Below, piece by piece: positions 12,384 to 22,150 of a DNA stretch of 64,000 nucleotides (position 1 is its first letter; every line of letters begins with the position of its first letter). Below the pieces are notes generated by a model. The model saw only the letters and a program-made list of their open reading frames with translations. It was not told the DNA's origin and made no database searches. This DNA is from Muscardinus avellanarius (taxonomy: Eukaryota; Chordata; Mammalia; Rodentia; Gliridae), in contig OY726563.1 in assembly GCA_963383645.1 (NCBI GenBank), positions 40,847,831 through 40,911,830 on the forward strand. Reading direction: 5' to 3'. The position numbers and the translations under genes are program-made.

Positions 12384-12675
12384 CAAGGTGATACTTCTCA
12401 AAGCATGCATAGAGGTTAAGACAGTGAGAAGATACACGAGGAGAGGACAGCCATTGATTGATTGATTGATTGATGGTACTAGGGATGGAACCCAGAGGCT
12501 TTCTACCTCCAGGCTATACTCCCAGACCCATTTTATATTTTATTTGGAAACAGGGTCTCACTAGGTTGCTGAGAGCCTTACTAAGTAGCTGAGGCTGGCT
12601 TCGAACCTGCGCAATCCTCCTGTCTCAGCCTCTCAAGCGCGGGGATTATAAGTGTGCACCACCACGCCTGGCTAA
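12180..12675. repeat. SINEs and (AC)n in ZNF81 intron
   Basis: A forward SINE (12180-12330) is followed by an (AC)n tract (about 12340-12380), a short spacer with (ATTG)n, and a reverse SINE (about 12470-12675). Confidence 0.8.
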
Positions 12676-12860
12676 GGACAGCCATTTATAATCCATGGAA
12701 CACCCAGGATTTCCAGCAAACACTGGAGGCCAGACAGTGCACGGGAAGACTCTCCTAGGTCCATTGGAGTAGGCATGACCCAAACTAACACTGTGACTTC
12801 AGACTTTGAGCCTCTAGGAATTCAAGACCATACATTTCTGTTAAGCACCCGTCATTCTCA
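12676..12860 (+). mobile_element. MLT1-like LTR, last piece
   Basis: CCATGGAACACCCAGGATTT, CCAGCAAACACTGGAGGCCA and CATACATTTCTGTTAAGC correspond to the 3' half of MLT1 LTRs. It follows on from the piece ending near 12165. Confidence 0.7.
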
Positions 12861-13043
12861 GGTGCTGAGTCTTCTCGGACATCTGAGGCATGTGATGGTG
12901 TCATCTTTGGTTTGTTTGAGATTCTTCAGTCCTTTTCACCTCTGTGATTATTACTTTGTTCCCAATGAAATGTGCTTTTATTCCCAAAGAACCAATGATA
13001 AGCAATTATCTAGAGCCAATTCTCTATCATGTTGTCTTAACAG

Positions 13044-13139
13044 GGTTTGAAGTTCCCAAACCAGAGGTCATCTTCAAGTTGGAGCAAGGAGAGGAACCAT
13101 GGATGCTGGAGAGGGAAGCCCCACGTAAGGCTTATTCAG
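13044..13139 (+). CDS. ZNF81: ZNF81 KRAB-B exon
   Basis: This is the second KRAB exon. It lies between a GTTGTCTTAACAG acceptor and a GTGAGT donor (13140) and is 96 bp (32 codons), the usual B-box length. It is in phase 1 on both sides, so the frame continues from the A box and into the finger exon. Joined to the A exon it reads G-F-E-V-P-K-P-E-V-I-F-K-L-E-Q-G-E-E-P-W-M-L-E, then REAPRKAYSG. B boxes typically strengthen A-box repression. The residues EVPKPEVIFKLEQGE are as in human ZNF81 as I know it, which separates this gene from ZNF585A/B and other close relatives. Confidence 0.93.
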
Positions 13140-14434
13140 GTGAGTGAGTGTGAACCCGACAGAAGAGAGATGTGGAGGTCATTTGATTTCCTAAGAGAAG
13201 TCTATCTGGGTTACTGTGTGGGGTTTTTATTTGTGTCTTTTTGTGGTATGGGATTGAACGCGGGGGCATTCTACCTTTCCAACCCTATTTTTATTTTTCA
13301 TTTTGAAACAAGGTCTCACTAAGTTGCAGAGGACCTCACTAAGTAACTGAGACTGGTGCAAACTCACAATCCTCCCGTCTCAGCCTCCCAGGTATTGGGA
13401 TTACAAGTGTGCACCACCACACCTGGCTCTATCTTTTTAAAATGCTATCATTGCTACCCTTCTTCAAGGTTCTAAACTCGAGAAATTGCTCCAGGACAGC
13501 TTTTACTCTCAGGTACCAGCACTGTCTCTCCCTTTATTTCCTTTACTCTTATAATACTGTCTTCTTGTCAGGCATGGTGGCGCATGCTTATAATCCCCGC
13601 GCTTGGGAGGCTGAGACAGGAGGATCGCACAGGTTCGAAGCCAGCTTCAGCTACTTAGTGAGGCTCTCAGCAACTTAGTGAGACCCTCTTTCCAAATAAA
13701 ATATTAAAAATGGTCTGGGAGGATAGCCCGGAGGTAGGAAGCCTCTAGGTTCCACCCCCAGTACCACCAAAAAAATAATAATAATAATCTTCTTTGCTTG
13801 GATTTCCTCCGAAGAATTGTCCCGATCCCTATACTCTGAATCATATGCTGGGCTTCCTTATCATGGATCTTGATTTCCTGGTTATTCTCTCTTTCTATGA
13901 TTTTTTTTCTGGTACTGGAGATGGAACCAAGGAGTGTTCTACCTCTGAACTACATTGCCAGCCCTTTTTATTTTTTATTTTATTTTATTTTATTTTTTTG
14001 TGGGTCTGGGGATGGAACCCAGGGGCATTCGACCTCCGAGCTACACCCCCTGCCCTGTCTTTATTTTGAAGCCGGGCCTCACTGAGTTGCAGAGGGCCTC
14101 ACTAAGTAGCTGAAGCTGTCTGCGAACCGCGATCCTTCTGTCTCAGCCTCCCGAATGCTGGGATGACAAGCGTGCACCACCACGCCCGGCTTGCCAGCCC
14201 TTTTTAAATTTAATTTTTGAAACGGTCTTGCTAAATTGCTAAGGTCTTGATTTACTGCATGATAGCTTCACATCTGCGATCCTCCTGTCTCAGCCTCCAA
14301 AATACTTGGGTTATAGGTGGGTGTCATCATGCCTGGCATGAAGTGTTGTTTTTGTTTTGTGCTTTTTTTGTGGTACTGGGGGTGGAACCCAGGGGCTTTT
14401 CTACCTCTGACCTGTACTCCCAGCCCTATTTTAT
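13140..14434. repeat. ZNF81 intron: SINEs and short unassigned spacers
   Basis: SINEs lie at about 13200-13430 (-), 13568-13770 (+), 13900-13970 (-), 13985-14195 (-) and 14200-14340 (-). A reverse right arm at 14360-14434 is the target of the L1-derived insertion; the same SINE resumes at 17224. Short spacers at 13430-13565 and 13790-13900 are not assigned. Confidence 0.75.
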
Positions 14435-15501
14435 TTTATTTTTTTTTAATTTTATTTTATTGGTGCACTGTATTCATACATCATAGTGGGATACAAACTT
14501 TTGTAGACATACATGCACACATCGCCCAGTCAGCCCCCACCCGATCCCCACCCCATTCTCGCCCCATCCCTCCTTCCCATGCTTGGCTTAGTGGTTGACA
14601 TCTAGTATTATAGCAATTTATCCAAAATTAAAAATGATAATCTCACATAACAGTTTCATTTGTCTGATACCAAGCTTTTGATGATTTAAAGATAACATTT
14701 CAATATTTCTTTTTGCTTTCTTTCTTACCAGAGAATATTTTTTTTCTGTTTTTTTAGGTGAAACTATCATATATTTATATATTTATTTTTCAGAAAAAAT
14801 CTATCCTAATATGGAATATGAATTCTAGATACCCAAAACGATCTTGAAAAAGAACAAAGCTTGAAGATATATATTTTCTGATTTCAAACCATATAAAGCT
14901 ACAATAATTGAAACAGTGTAGTACTGTTCTAAAGGCAGATATATAAACCATTGGAGTTAAATACAAGCCTAGAGCTAAATTCTTCCCTATATTGTCAAGT
15001 TATTTTTGACAAGGTTTCCACGAACATTTGGTGGTGGAAATAATAATCTTTTAACTAAATATTGTTGAAAAATAATAATTACATGGAAAAGAATAAAATT
15101 GGACCCTTACCTAATCCCACATACAAGTATTAACTCAAAATAGATAAAAGACCTAAATATAAATCTTAAGACTATAAACTTTTAGAAGAAAATCTGGGTC
15201 ATAAAACCTCACAACATTGAAATTGGCAGTGATTTCTTGGTTATGATTTCAATGGCACAGGCAACAGAAGAATATACAAACTCCCTAAAAAATAAAAAAA
15301 ATATTGTATATCCAAAGACAATGTAAACAGAGTTAAAAGTTACTAACAGAATTGGATAAAATATTTCCAAATGCTATATCTGAAGGTATATTAATATTCC
15401 AACTAGAAATCCTAAAGATTAACAACAATAAAGGCAAACAATACAATTTAGAGATAGGTAAAAGACTAACATAAATAATGAATCTCCACAGATAACCAAT
15501 C

Positions 15502-16464
15502 TTAGTTGTCTGTTGGATGGAAAATCTTGTTTCTCTGGTTCTGGTGAGTGTTACCTATTTCTTCTTTGTAGTTAATCTCTTTGAGTATTTTCTCTAGCGC
15601 TGGTTTTGAAGACATAAATTCCTTCAGTTTCTGTTTGTCATGGAAGCTTCTTATTTCTCCATCTAATTTGATAGAAAGTTTTGCTGGATAGGAAATTTTT
15701 GGCTGGAAGTTGTTTTCTTTCAGAGTTTGGAATATGTTACTCCAAGCCCTTCTGGCTCTCATGACTTGGTTTGGGAAGTCTGGAGTGATTCTAATTGGTT
15801 TGCCTCTGAATGTCACTTGGCCCTTTGTTTTTGTTGCCTTTAAGATTCTCTGCTTGGTTTCCACATTGGTCATTTTGACAATTATGTGGCGTGGGAATCC
15901 TCTTCTCTGATCCTGTCTAAAGGGAGTTCTATAAGTTTCCTGGATCTGTGTATCAACCTCTTGCTCTATATTTGGAAAATTTTCTGCTATTATTTCCTTG
16001 AAGAGATTGTTGATCTCTTTGGTTTCACTTTCTTTTCCCTCCTCTATTCCAATTATTCTTAGGTTAGCTCTCTTAAGAAGGGCCCATATTTCTTCAATGT
16101 CAGATTCCTGCTGTCGGATATTTTTTTCTAGATTAGAAACTATGCGTTCATTTTTGGATTGCTCATCTTCTAAGAGCGAGATTCTGTTCTCCATGTGGTC
16201 TAATCGGTTGTTTGTGCTTTGAATTGAGGCCTTTACTTCATTAATTGCATCCTTTATCTCTTTTTGGCTCTCTCTGAGTTCTTTTCGAAGCACCTCTATT
16301 ATTTCTACAGTTATTTTCCTGATTTGATCTTCTAGAAATCTCTGATTTTCAGTTTTATTGGGTTCTGATGTTGTGGGGTTGTGGGCATTCATTGCTCCAG
16401 TATTATTCCTCTTTCCCATGCTTTTGGAAGTTTGTACCTTCTCTGGGTTCTTCCCTTGGGTCAC
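15502..16464 (-). CDS. LINE-1 ORF1 protein, intact, 320 aa
   Basis: This is the L1 RNA-binding and nucleic-acid chaperone protein, which trimerises and coats L1 RNA in the cytoplasm. The frame is open from ATG to stop and of usual mammalian length. Residues about 40-132 form a heptad-rich coiled coil. Residues about 134-230 are the RRM-like domain, starting near LRIIGIEE and including RHIIVKM. Residues about 231-320 are the C-terminal domain, with RARRAWSNIFQTLKENNFQP, the conserved L1 ORF1 signature. ORF2 normally follows within about 60 bp, but here the downstream sequence is unrelated in sense orientation. An uninterrupted ORF1 suggests a recent insertion or selection for ORF1 in this family. 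It is a mobile-element protein, not a host gene, and lies in the ZNF81 intron in antisense. Confidence 0.9.
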   Translation of the reverse strand: MTQGKNPEKVQTSKSMGKRNNTGAMNAHNPTTSEPNKTENQRFLEDQIRKITVEIIEVLRKELRESQKEIKDAINEVKASIQSTNNRLDHMENRISLLEDEQSKNERIVSNLEKNIRQQESDIEEIWALLKRANLRIIGIEEGKESETKEINNLFKEIIAENFPNIEQEVDTQIQETYRTPFRQDQRRGFPRHIIVKMTNVETKQRILKATKTKGQVTFRGKPIRITPDFPNQVMRARRAWSNIFQTLKENNFQPKISYPAKLSIKLDGEIRSFHDKQKLKEFMSSKPALEKILKEINYKEEIGNTHQNQRNKIFHPTDN

Positions 16465-17213
16465 TATGACTTCACTTAAGGTGCTCTGGATCTCGAGTCT
16501 GTAGTATCTCTAACCCCACTACTCCTTTACTGGGTTGTATCACAGAGTCTCCGACCCAGGGAGTCGATAGAGGCTGCTTTAAACTATGGGGGGTGCCAGG
16601 TTGCACGTTCTCCTATGGTGTGATATCTCTGCCACCACCACTCCCTCACTGGGTCAAGTCCCAGGAGGTACAGTACTGGGATTTCTCCTCTGTGGCCCGC
16701 AATTTGACTCACTGTTCTTGAGTACGCAGATGTAGCTGTACTGGACTCGTTGAATTCACTGCTGCTGCCGCCGCCGGTAACAATATGGCACTGCTGCCAT
16801 GCCCTCGGCCGTGAGGCTGGCGTATTTTTTTTTCTCTGGTTTTGATTTCCACTCTGAATCCCTGCAGCGTGTGCTGAGCTCGGTCACTGGGAGCTTTAAA
16901 TGCTCTCTGCGCCGAAAGATCCCGCCTGGCTGTTCCGCAGCGGCTCACCTCGGCTTGCTGTAGCCTTCCGTTGAGTTCGCCACTGCCGCCGGCAGTATGG
17001 CGCTGCTGCCGCGTCCTCGGGCGCGTGTGTCTCCTCTGTGGCCCTGAGCTCTGTTCTCAGTCCGCTTTCTCTCTGGAGCCTGGTGGTTTTTCTGTTTTTC
17101 TGGTGATGGTGTTTTCTGGCTATGAAAGGCGCTGGTTTTGTGGTAATGGAGACTGGTTGTTAGCGGGGCTCTTAAGCCCCGCTTTTCTCGGTCGCCATCT
17201 TCCCGGAAGTCCT
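16465..17213 (-). promoter_or_regulatory. L1 5' UTR / internal promoter with YY1-like site
   Basis: This is GC-rich sequence upstream of ORF1. Near the very 5' end (17191-17201, read on the - strand) is AAGATGGCGAC, a YY1-type site such as primate L1 uses to set its start point. An ETS-like CCGGAA core sits beside it at about 17204-17209. Two stretches repeat each other imperfectly: about 16741-16830 and 16960-17045, both with a GTTGARTTC...GCTGCTGCC pattern, about 222 bp apart. Another pair, at about 16505-16545 and 16640-16675, shares CTCCYTYACTGGGT. The layout resembles repeated promoter monomers. Promoter activity is inferred. Confidence 0.6.
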
Positions 17214-17223
17214 CCTATTTTAT

Positions 17224-17395
17224 ACTTTATTTGGAAACAGGGTCTCAGTTGCTGAGACCCTCATTCAGTAGCTGAGACTGGCTTCGAACCTGTGCAACTC
17301 AGTAGCTGAGACTGGCATCGAACTTGTGCAATTCTCCTGTCTCAGCCTCCCAAACACTGGGATTACAAGCATGCACTGCCATGCCCAGCTTAGTT
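17224..17395 (-). repeat. Continuation of the SINE interrupted at 14434
   Basis: The SINE linker and left arm resume with ACTTTATTTGGAAACAGG and run to the left-arm end. The linker-to-arm order is exactly what is missing at 14434. Confidence 0.85.
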
Positions 17396-17640
17396 CCGCT
17401 TTTTTATTTTAACATGGTTGAATGTTGAATTTTGTGAAGTGTATTCTGAATTCATTATACCGATTTATTTTTTTTCTTTTGTTCAGTTAGTATGGTGAAT
17501 TCTTTTTTTTAATAACAAAAATTAGTCTGACTTTAGACTTCCTTTATTATTATTATTATTTTTGGTTGTTTGTTTTGCTTTTTTTAATTTTTTATTGGTG
17601 CATTGTATTCGTGAATTCTTTCTGTATATTTATTTTGTCT
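17396..17640 (-). mobile_element. Old LINE-1 fragment carrying a small L1-end insertion
   Basis: The outer sequence (TTAGTATGGTGAATTC) resembles decayed L1 ORF2 on the - strand. Inside it, 17506-17610 is flanked by GTGAATTCTTT at 17495-17505 and at 17611-17621, an 11-bp duplication. The insert contains the L1 3' terminus in reverse (TTTTTTATTGGTGCATTG, 17589-17606). Beyond that terminus are about 80 bp that are not L1, ending in a T-run (tail). Confidence 0.55.
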
Positions 17641-18675
17641 TTTTTTGACACTGGGAGTTGAACTCAGGAACATTCTACCTTTGAGCTACATTCCCAGTCC
17701 TATTTTTTAAATTTAATTAATTAATTTATTTATTTTTGCGGGTCTGGGGATGGAACCCAGGGGCATTTAACCTCTGAGCTACACCTCCTGACCTATTTTT
17801 TATTCTTTATTTTGAAACTGGGTCTCACTGAGTTGCAGAGGGCCTCACTATGTAGCTGAGGCTGTCAGCGAACCGCGATCCTCCAGGTCTCAGCCTCCCG
17901 AATGCTGGGATTACAAGGGTGTCATCACACCCGGCTTATTTTTTTATTTTTGTTTTATTTTTGGTTGTGGTACTGGGGGTGGAACCCAGAGGCTTTTTAC
18001 CTCCAGGCTATACTCCCAGACCTGTTTTATACTTTATTTGGAAACAGGGTCTCACTAAGTTGCTGAGAGCCTTACTAAGTAGCTGAGGCTGGCTTTGAAC
18101 CTGCGTGATCCTCCTGTCTCAGCCTCCCAAGCGCAGGGATTACAAGCTTGCACCACCACGCCCGGCTCTTATTTACTTATTTTGAAACAGGGTCTTGCTA
18201 AGTTTTGGCGGGCTTCACTAAGTTGCTGAGGTTGACTGTGAGCTTGTGACCCTCCTGTCTCAGCCTCCCAAGTACTGGGATTTTAGATATTCCACACCAT
18301 GCCCGACTTATTATTTGTTTATTTACATACTTACCTACTTACTTATTCATTCATTCATTCATTCATTCATTCATTCGTGGTACTAGAGATTGAACCTAGG
18401 GGCATTCCACCTCTGAGCTATACCTCCAGCCCTATTTTCTTTTTTATTCTTTATTTTGAAATAGGGTCTCACTAAGTTGCAGAGGGCCTCACTAAGTAGC
18501 TGAGGCTGATTGTGAACCTGTGATTCTCCTGTCTCAGTCTCTCAAGTACTGGGATTACAAGTGTGCAGCACCACGACTGGCCTCATTTATTATCTATTTA
18601 TTTATTCATTTTTGTGGTACTGGGGATGGAACCCAGAGGCTTTCTACCTCCGGGCTGTACTCCCAGACCTATTTT
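17641..18675 (-). repeat. Five tandem SINEs, - strand
   Basis: Successive reverse copies lie at about 17650-17710, 17735-17935, 17965-18165, 18180-18310 and 18380-18585. An (ATTC)n run (18340-18376) sits between two of them. A further right arm at 18600-18675 is the target of the next insertion. Confidence 0.8.
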
Positions 18676-19155
18676 TTTTTAATTTTATTTTTTATTGGTG
18701 CACTGTATTCATACATCATAGTGGGATACAAACTTTTGTAGACATACATGCACACATCGCCCAGTCAGCCCCCACCCGATCCCCACCCCATTCCCTCCCC
18801 ATCCCTCCCTCCCATGCTTGGCTTAGTGGTTGACATCTAGTATTATAGCAATTTATCCAAAATTAAAAATGATAATCTCACATAACAGTTTCATTTGTCT
18901 AATACCAAGCTTTTGATGCCTTAAAGATAACATTTCAATATTTCTTTTTACTTTCTTTCTTACCAGAGAATATTTTTTTTCTATTTTTTTTTTTAGGTGA
19001 AACTATCATATATTTATATATTTATTTTTCAGAAAAAAAAATCTATCCTAATATGGAATATGGACTCTAGATACCCAAAATGATCTTGAAAAAGAACAAA
19101 GCTAGAAGATACTATTTTCTGATTTCAAACCATATAAAGCTACAATAATTGAAAC
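18676..19155 (-). mobile_element. Second copy of the ORF1-only L1 derivative, 5'-truncated
   Basis: These 480 bp match 14435-14914 closely over their whole length. That includes both the L1 3' end and the first 300 bp of the non-L1-sense internal segment. CCCAGACCTATTTT lies at 18662-18675 and 19156-19169, a 14-bp target-site duplication. The host SINE is continuous once the insert is removed. Homology to the first copy stops sharply at the duplication (after AATTGAAAC), typical of 5' truncation during L1-type reverse transcription. Confidence 0.85.
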
Positions 19156-19169
19156 CCCAGACCTATTTT

Positions 19170-19430
19170 ATATTTTTGTATTTTATTTGGAAACAGGGTC
19201 TCTTAAGCCAGCTGAGGCTGGCTTCGAACCCGTGCGATCCTCCTGTCTCAGCCTCCCATGCACGGGGATGACAAGTGTGCGCCACCACGCCCGGCTCAGT
19301 TTTGGTTTTAAAACAGCGCCTTGCTAAGTTTTTGAGAGTCTTGCTATGTCAGGCCTTGAACCCGTGATCCTACTCTGGCAGCCTTCCAAGTATTGGGATT
19401 GCAGGAATGTACCAGCACACCTCGCTACCT
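19170..19430 (-). repeat. SINE remainder and partial SINE before the finger exon
   Basis: The rest of the interrupted SINE (to about 19300) and a decayed left arm (19300-19430). Confidence 0.75.
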
Positions 19431-19467
19431 GTTCTTTATGCCAATTTTACTTTTTCTTTCTCTTTAG

Positions 19468-21176
19468 ATAGGAAATTTGGGAATAAGAACTCAGAAGAAA
19501 GACTTTCTGGAAAACTGACATTTTCTAGTGAAGCAGAGGATGAAGATTCAAGAGATGCTTCCTTGTATTCCATCTTAGAAGAACTGTGGCAAGATGCCGA
19601 AGAGATGAAGAGAAGTCAGGAAAAATGCGACAGCCCCCTCGGCCATGCTGATCTCCTCAACAAGAAAGTGTTGACTACAGAGTGGGATTATCAATACACA
19701 GACAGCGGAAAATCTGTGCATCCAAGCCCAAATCTTAGCCCTTCACAGAAAAGACCCCGTAAGCCCGACTCGTTTGGGAAACGCGTAAAGCATAATTTAG
19801 ACTCACCTGCTCATAATAAACACACCGCAGCGAAGAACTTCGATAAAATTGTCAGCCACGGTCCAGACTTCCTGCAGAGCACTTCTCACACCAAACACGA
19901 AAATGCGTGTATGGGAGCGGAGTTCTGTGAGAGTGATGAACGTGGGAAAGTCCTCAACCTCAAACACACACTCCCTCAAAATCTGAAATTTCCTGCCGGG
20001 GAGAAATCCAACCCACGCGCTGAATTCGGGAAGATCTTCCCCGCAAAGTCACGCCTCTTTGCATCTCGGAGAATCCACACCAACGAGAAAGCTCACGAAC
20101 TTAGCAAGTGTGTAAACGTGTTGACGCAGAAGCCGGTACTGAGTATCTACGTGAGAGTTCATCGAGATGAAAAACTCTACATATGTGCTCAGTGTGGGAA
20201 GGCCTTCCTCGAGAACTCAGAACTACAGGTGCACGAGAAAACTCACACGAGAGAGAAGCCCTATAAGTGTGGGGAATGTGGAAAGTGTTTTTTCCAGCTG
20301 TCCTCTCTGCTCAGGCATCAGACGGCTCATACCGGAGAAAAACTGTACGAGTGCAGCGAATGTGGGAAAGGCTTCTCCCTGAACTCGGCCCTTAATATCC
20401 ACCAGAAGATCCACACTGGGGAGCGACATCACAAGTGCAGCGAGTGTGGGAAAGCCTTCACACAGAAGTCAACGCTCAGGATGCACCAGCGCATCCACAC
20501 AGGGGAGCGGTCCTACGTCTGCACCGAGTGCGGGCAGGCCTTCATCCAGAAGGCCCACTTGATCGCACACCAGAGAATCCACACTGGAGAGAAACCTTAC
20601 GAATGCAGCGACTGCGGGAAATCTTTCCCTTCCAAGTCCCAACTCCAGATGCATAAGCGAATCCACACCGGGGAAAAGCCCTACATCTGCACCGACTGCG
20701 GGAAGGCCTTCACCAACAGGTCAAACCTCAACACTCACCAGAAGTCTCATACTGGAGAGAAGTCTTACATATGTGCTGAGTGCGGGAAGGCCTTCACCGA
20801 CAGGTCCAATTTCAATAAACACCAGACTATTCATACCGGAGAGAAACCTTACGTGTGTGCCGATTGTGGGCGGGCCTTTATCCAGAAGTCCGAGTTAATG
20901 ACCCATCAGAGAATTCATACCACAGAGAAGCCTTATAAATGTCCCGACTGTGAGAAATCCTTCTCTAAGAAACCGCATCTCAAAGTACACCAGCGCATCC
21001 ACACGGGAGAGAAACCGTATATATGCGCAGAGTGTGGCAAGGCCTTCACCGACCGCTCCAATTTCAATAAACACCAGACAATTCATACTGGAGATAAGCC
21101 CTACAAATGCAGTGACTGTGGAAAGGGTTTCACCCAGAAATCAGTTCTCAGTATGCACCGCAATATTCATACCTGA
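19468..21176 (+). CDS. ZNF81: ZNF81 terminal exon: linker and 12 C2H2 fingers
   Basis: This exon is the DNA-binding part of a KRAB zinc-finger repressor. It begins after TTTTTCTTTCTCTTTAG; G from the previous exon plus AT makes Asp, so phases agree. The stop is TGA at 21174-21176. A spacer of about 230 residues (acidic start, EDEDSRDASLYSILEELWQD) contains decayed finger-like stretches (for example HELSKCVNVLTQKP, lacking one Cys). Twelve complete C2H2 fingers follow, from YICAQCGKAF to YKCSDCGKGF, most joined by TGEKP-type linkers. Fingers 8 and 11 are identical in protein. The three exons together give 643 residues. With the 18 residues of the missing first exon this equals the 661 of human ZNF81 as I know it. 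Targets are not deducible from sequence. Confidence 0.95.
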
Positions 21177-21384
21177 AGTAACCCCGTTTCTTGAAAATGA
21201 GAGCGCCTTATCATAGAGCCTTATCATAGATCTAAGTGCGTATTATAAGATTCATCCGAGACAAACCTTGCATGAAGACTTTGTATAAGAAAACGCCTTC
21301 ATCAGGCTCTCTCACCTGAGATGAAAACAATATTCAGAAAAGACCCTCGAAGAATGCATTGAAGAACACCTGGCAGGTGGTGCA
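21177..21384 (+). other. ZNF81: ZNF81 3' UTR start
   Basis: Single-copy sequence directly after the stop codon, up to the next SINE. No convincing AATAAA signal is visible here, so the transcript end is unknown. Confidence 0.5.
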
Positions 21385-21555
21385 TGCCTGGAATCCCAGG
21401 ACTTAGAAGGCGGCGACAGGAGGATGACAAGTTTGAGGCTAGCCTTGGCAACTTAGCAAAACCCTCAGCAACTCAGTGAGACCTGTCTCAGAATAAAAAT
21501 AAAAGGGCTAGGTGTGTACCTTGGAGACAGAATGCCTCTAGGTCCAACCCTCAGT
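21385..21555 (+). repeat. SINE downstream of ZNF81
   Basis: A moderately decayed forward copy, left arm then right arm (GTGTACCTTGGAGACAGAAT). Confidence 0.7.
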
Positions 21556-21559
21556 ACCT

Positions 21560-22150
21560 CCCCCCAAAGAGAAGTGGCTTTTCTTCTTGAATCTGAACTT
21601 GGCCTTGTGACTTGCTTCGGCCAGTGGACATTTGCAAAGAGTTTCGGAAGAGGCTTGGGAAGTGTAAAAGCCTGCCTCGAGGCTGGCCCGTTCTTGCTGC
21701 AATTTGGAAAGCTCAGATTGCTCTGCCTCGAGATGAGAACCACACAGAGCAGAGGTGAGCCGGCCCTGCGGACGCCCCACACCAAGTGGCAGACGTGGGA
21801 GTGAGGCCTTCATAGGGCTGTGGTCACAGCCAGACCAGCCCAGCCCGGAATGGCCTTACCAGCCAACCTGCGGAATTGTGAAATCAATCAGACAATCATT
21901 TGTTTTGTACTGAGGATCGAGCCCAATGGCATTCTACCTCTAGGCTATATCCCCAGCCCTTTCCATTTTTTATTTGGAAACAGGGTCTCACTAGGTTGCC
22001 GAGAGTCTTGCTATTTTTTCAGCCTCCCAAGCACTGAAATGACAGGTGTGTGCCACCACATCTAGCTAAAATGGTCGTTGTTTTAAGCAACTACATTTTG
22101 GGGTAGTTGATGGCATAGCAAATTGTAGATAATACTTCAGATACATGCGT
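21560..22150 (+). mobile_element. Ancient mammal-wide LTR-like repeat, split by a SINE
   Basis: Segments 21573-21900 and 22070-22145 read as one old repeat. Landmarks are CTTGGCCTTGTGACTTGCTT, GAGATGAGAACCACACAGAG, CAGACCAGCCCAGCC and, after a reverse SINE (21905-22070), GTTGTTTTAAGCAACTACAT and TTTTGGGGTAGTTGATGGCA. These match a common mammalian LTR-type repeat whose family name I cannot fix. Confidence 0.55.

Larger units (their letters stand above)
14435..17213 (-). mobile_element. ORF1-only LINE-1 derivative (half-L1-like), full-length insertion
   Basis: One retrotransposed unit of about 2.78 kb on the - strand. Its order is: L1 5' UTR (17213-16465), intact ORF1 (16464-15502), about 0.9 kb without ORF2 (15501 to about 14605), then an L1 3' end of about 150 bp with an A-rich tail (14605-14435). 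The flanks are CCTATTTTAT at 14425-14434 and again at 17214-17223, a 10-bp target-site duplication. The interrupted SINE reads continuously if the unit is removed. The internal segment carries old L1 ORF2 sequence in the opposite (+) orientation from about 14820 to 15490 (for example AAAGAACAAAGCTTGAAGAT). ORF2 in sense orientation is entirely missing, so the copy depends on enzymes from other L1s. The known HAL1 (half-L1) families are the closest established parallel. Confidence 0.8.

Noticed and set aside
14435..17213. Reading the 14435-17213 block as an ordinary L1 that later lost ORF2 by deletion, with an unrelated old L1 beside it.
   Set aside because: The target-site duplication encloses the whole block, and the second copy at 18676-19155 carries the same junction between the 3' end and the internal segment with its own duplication.
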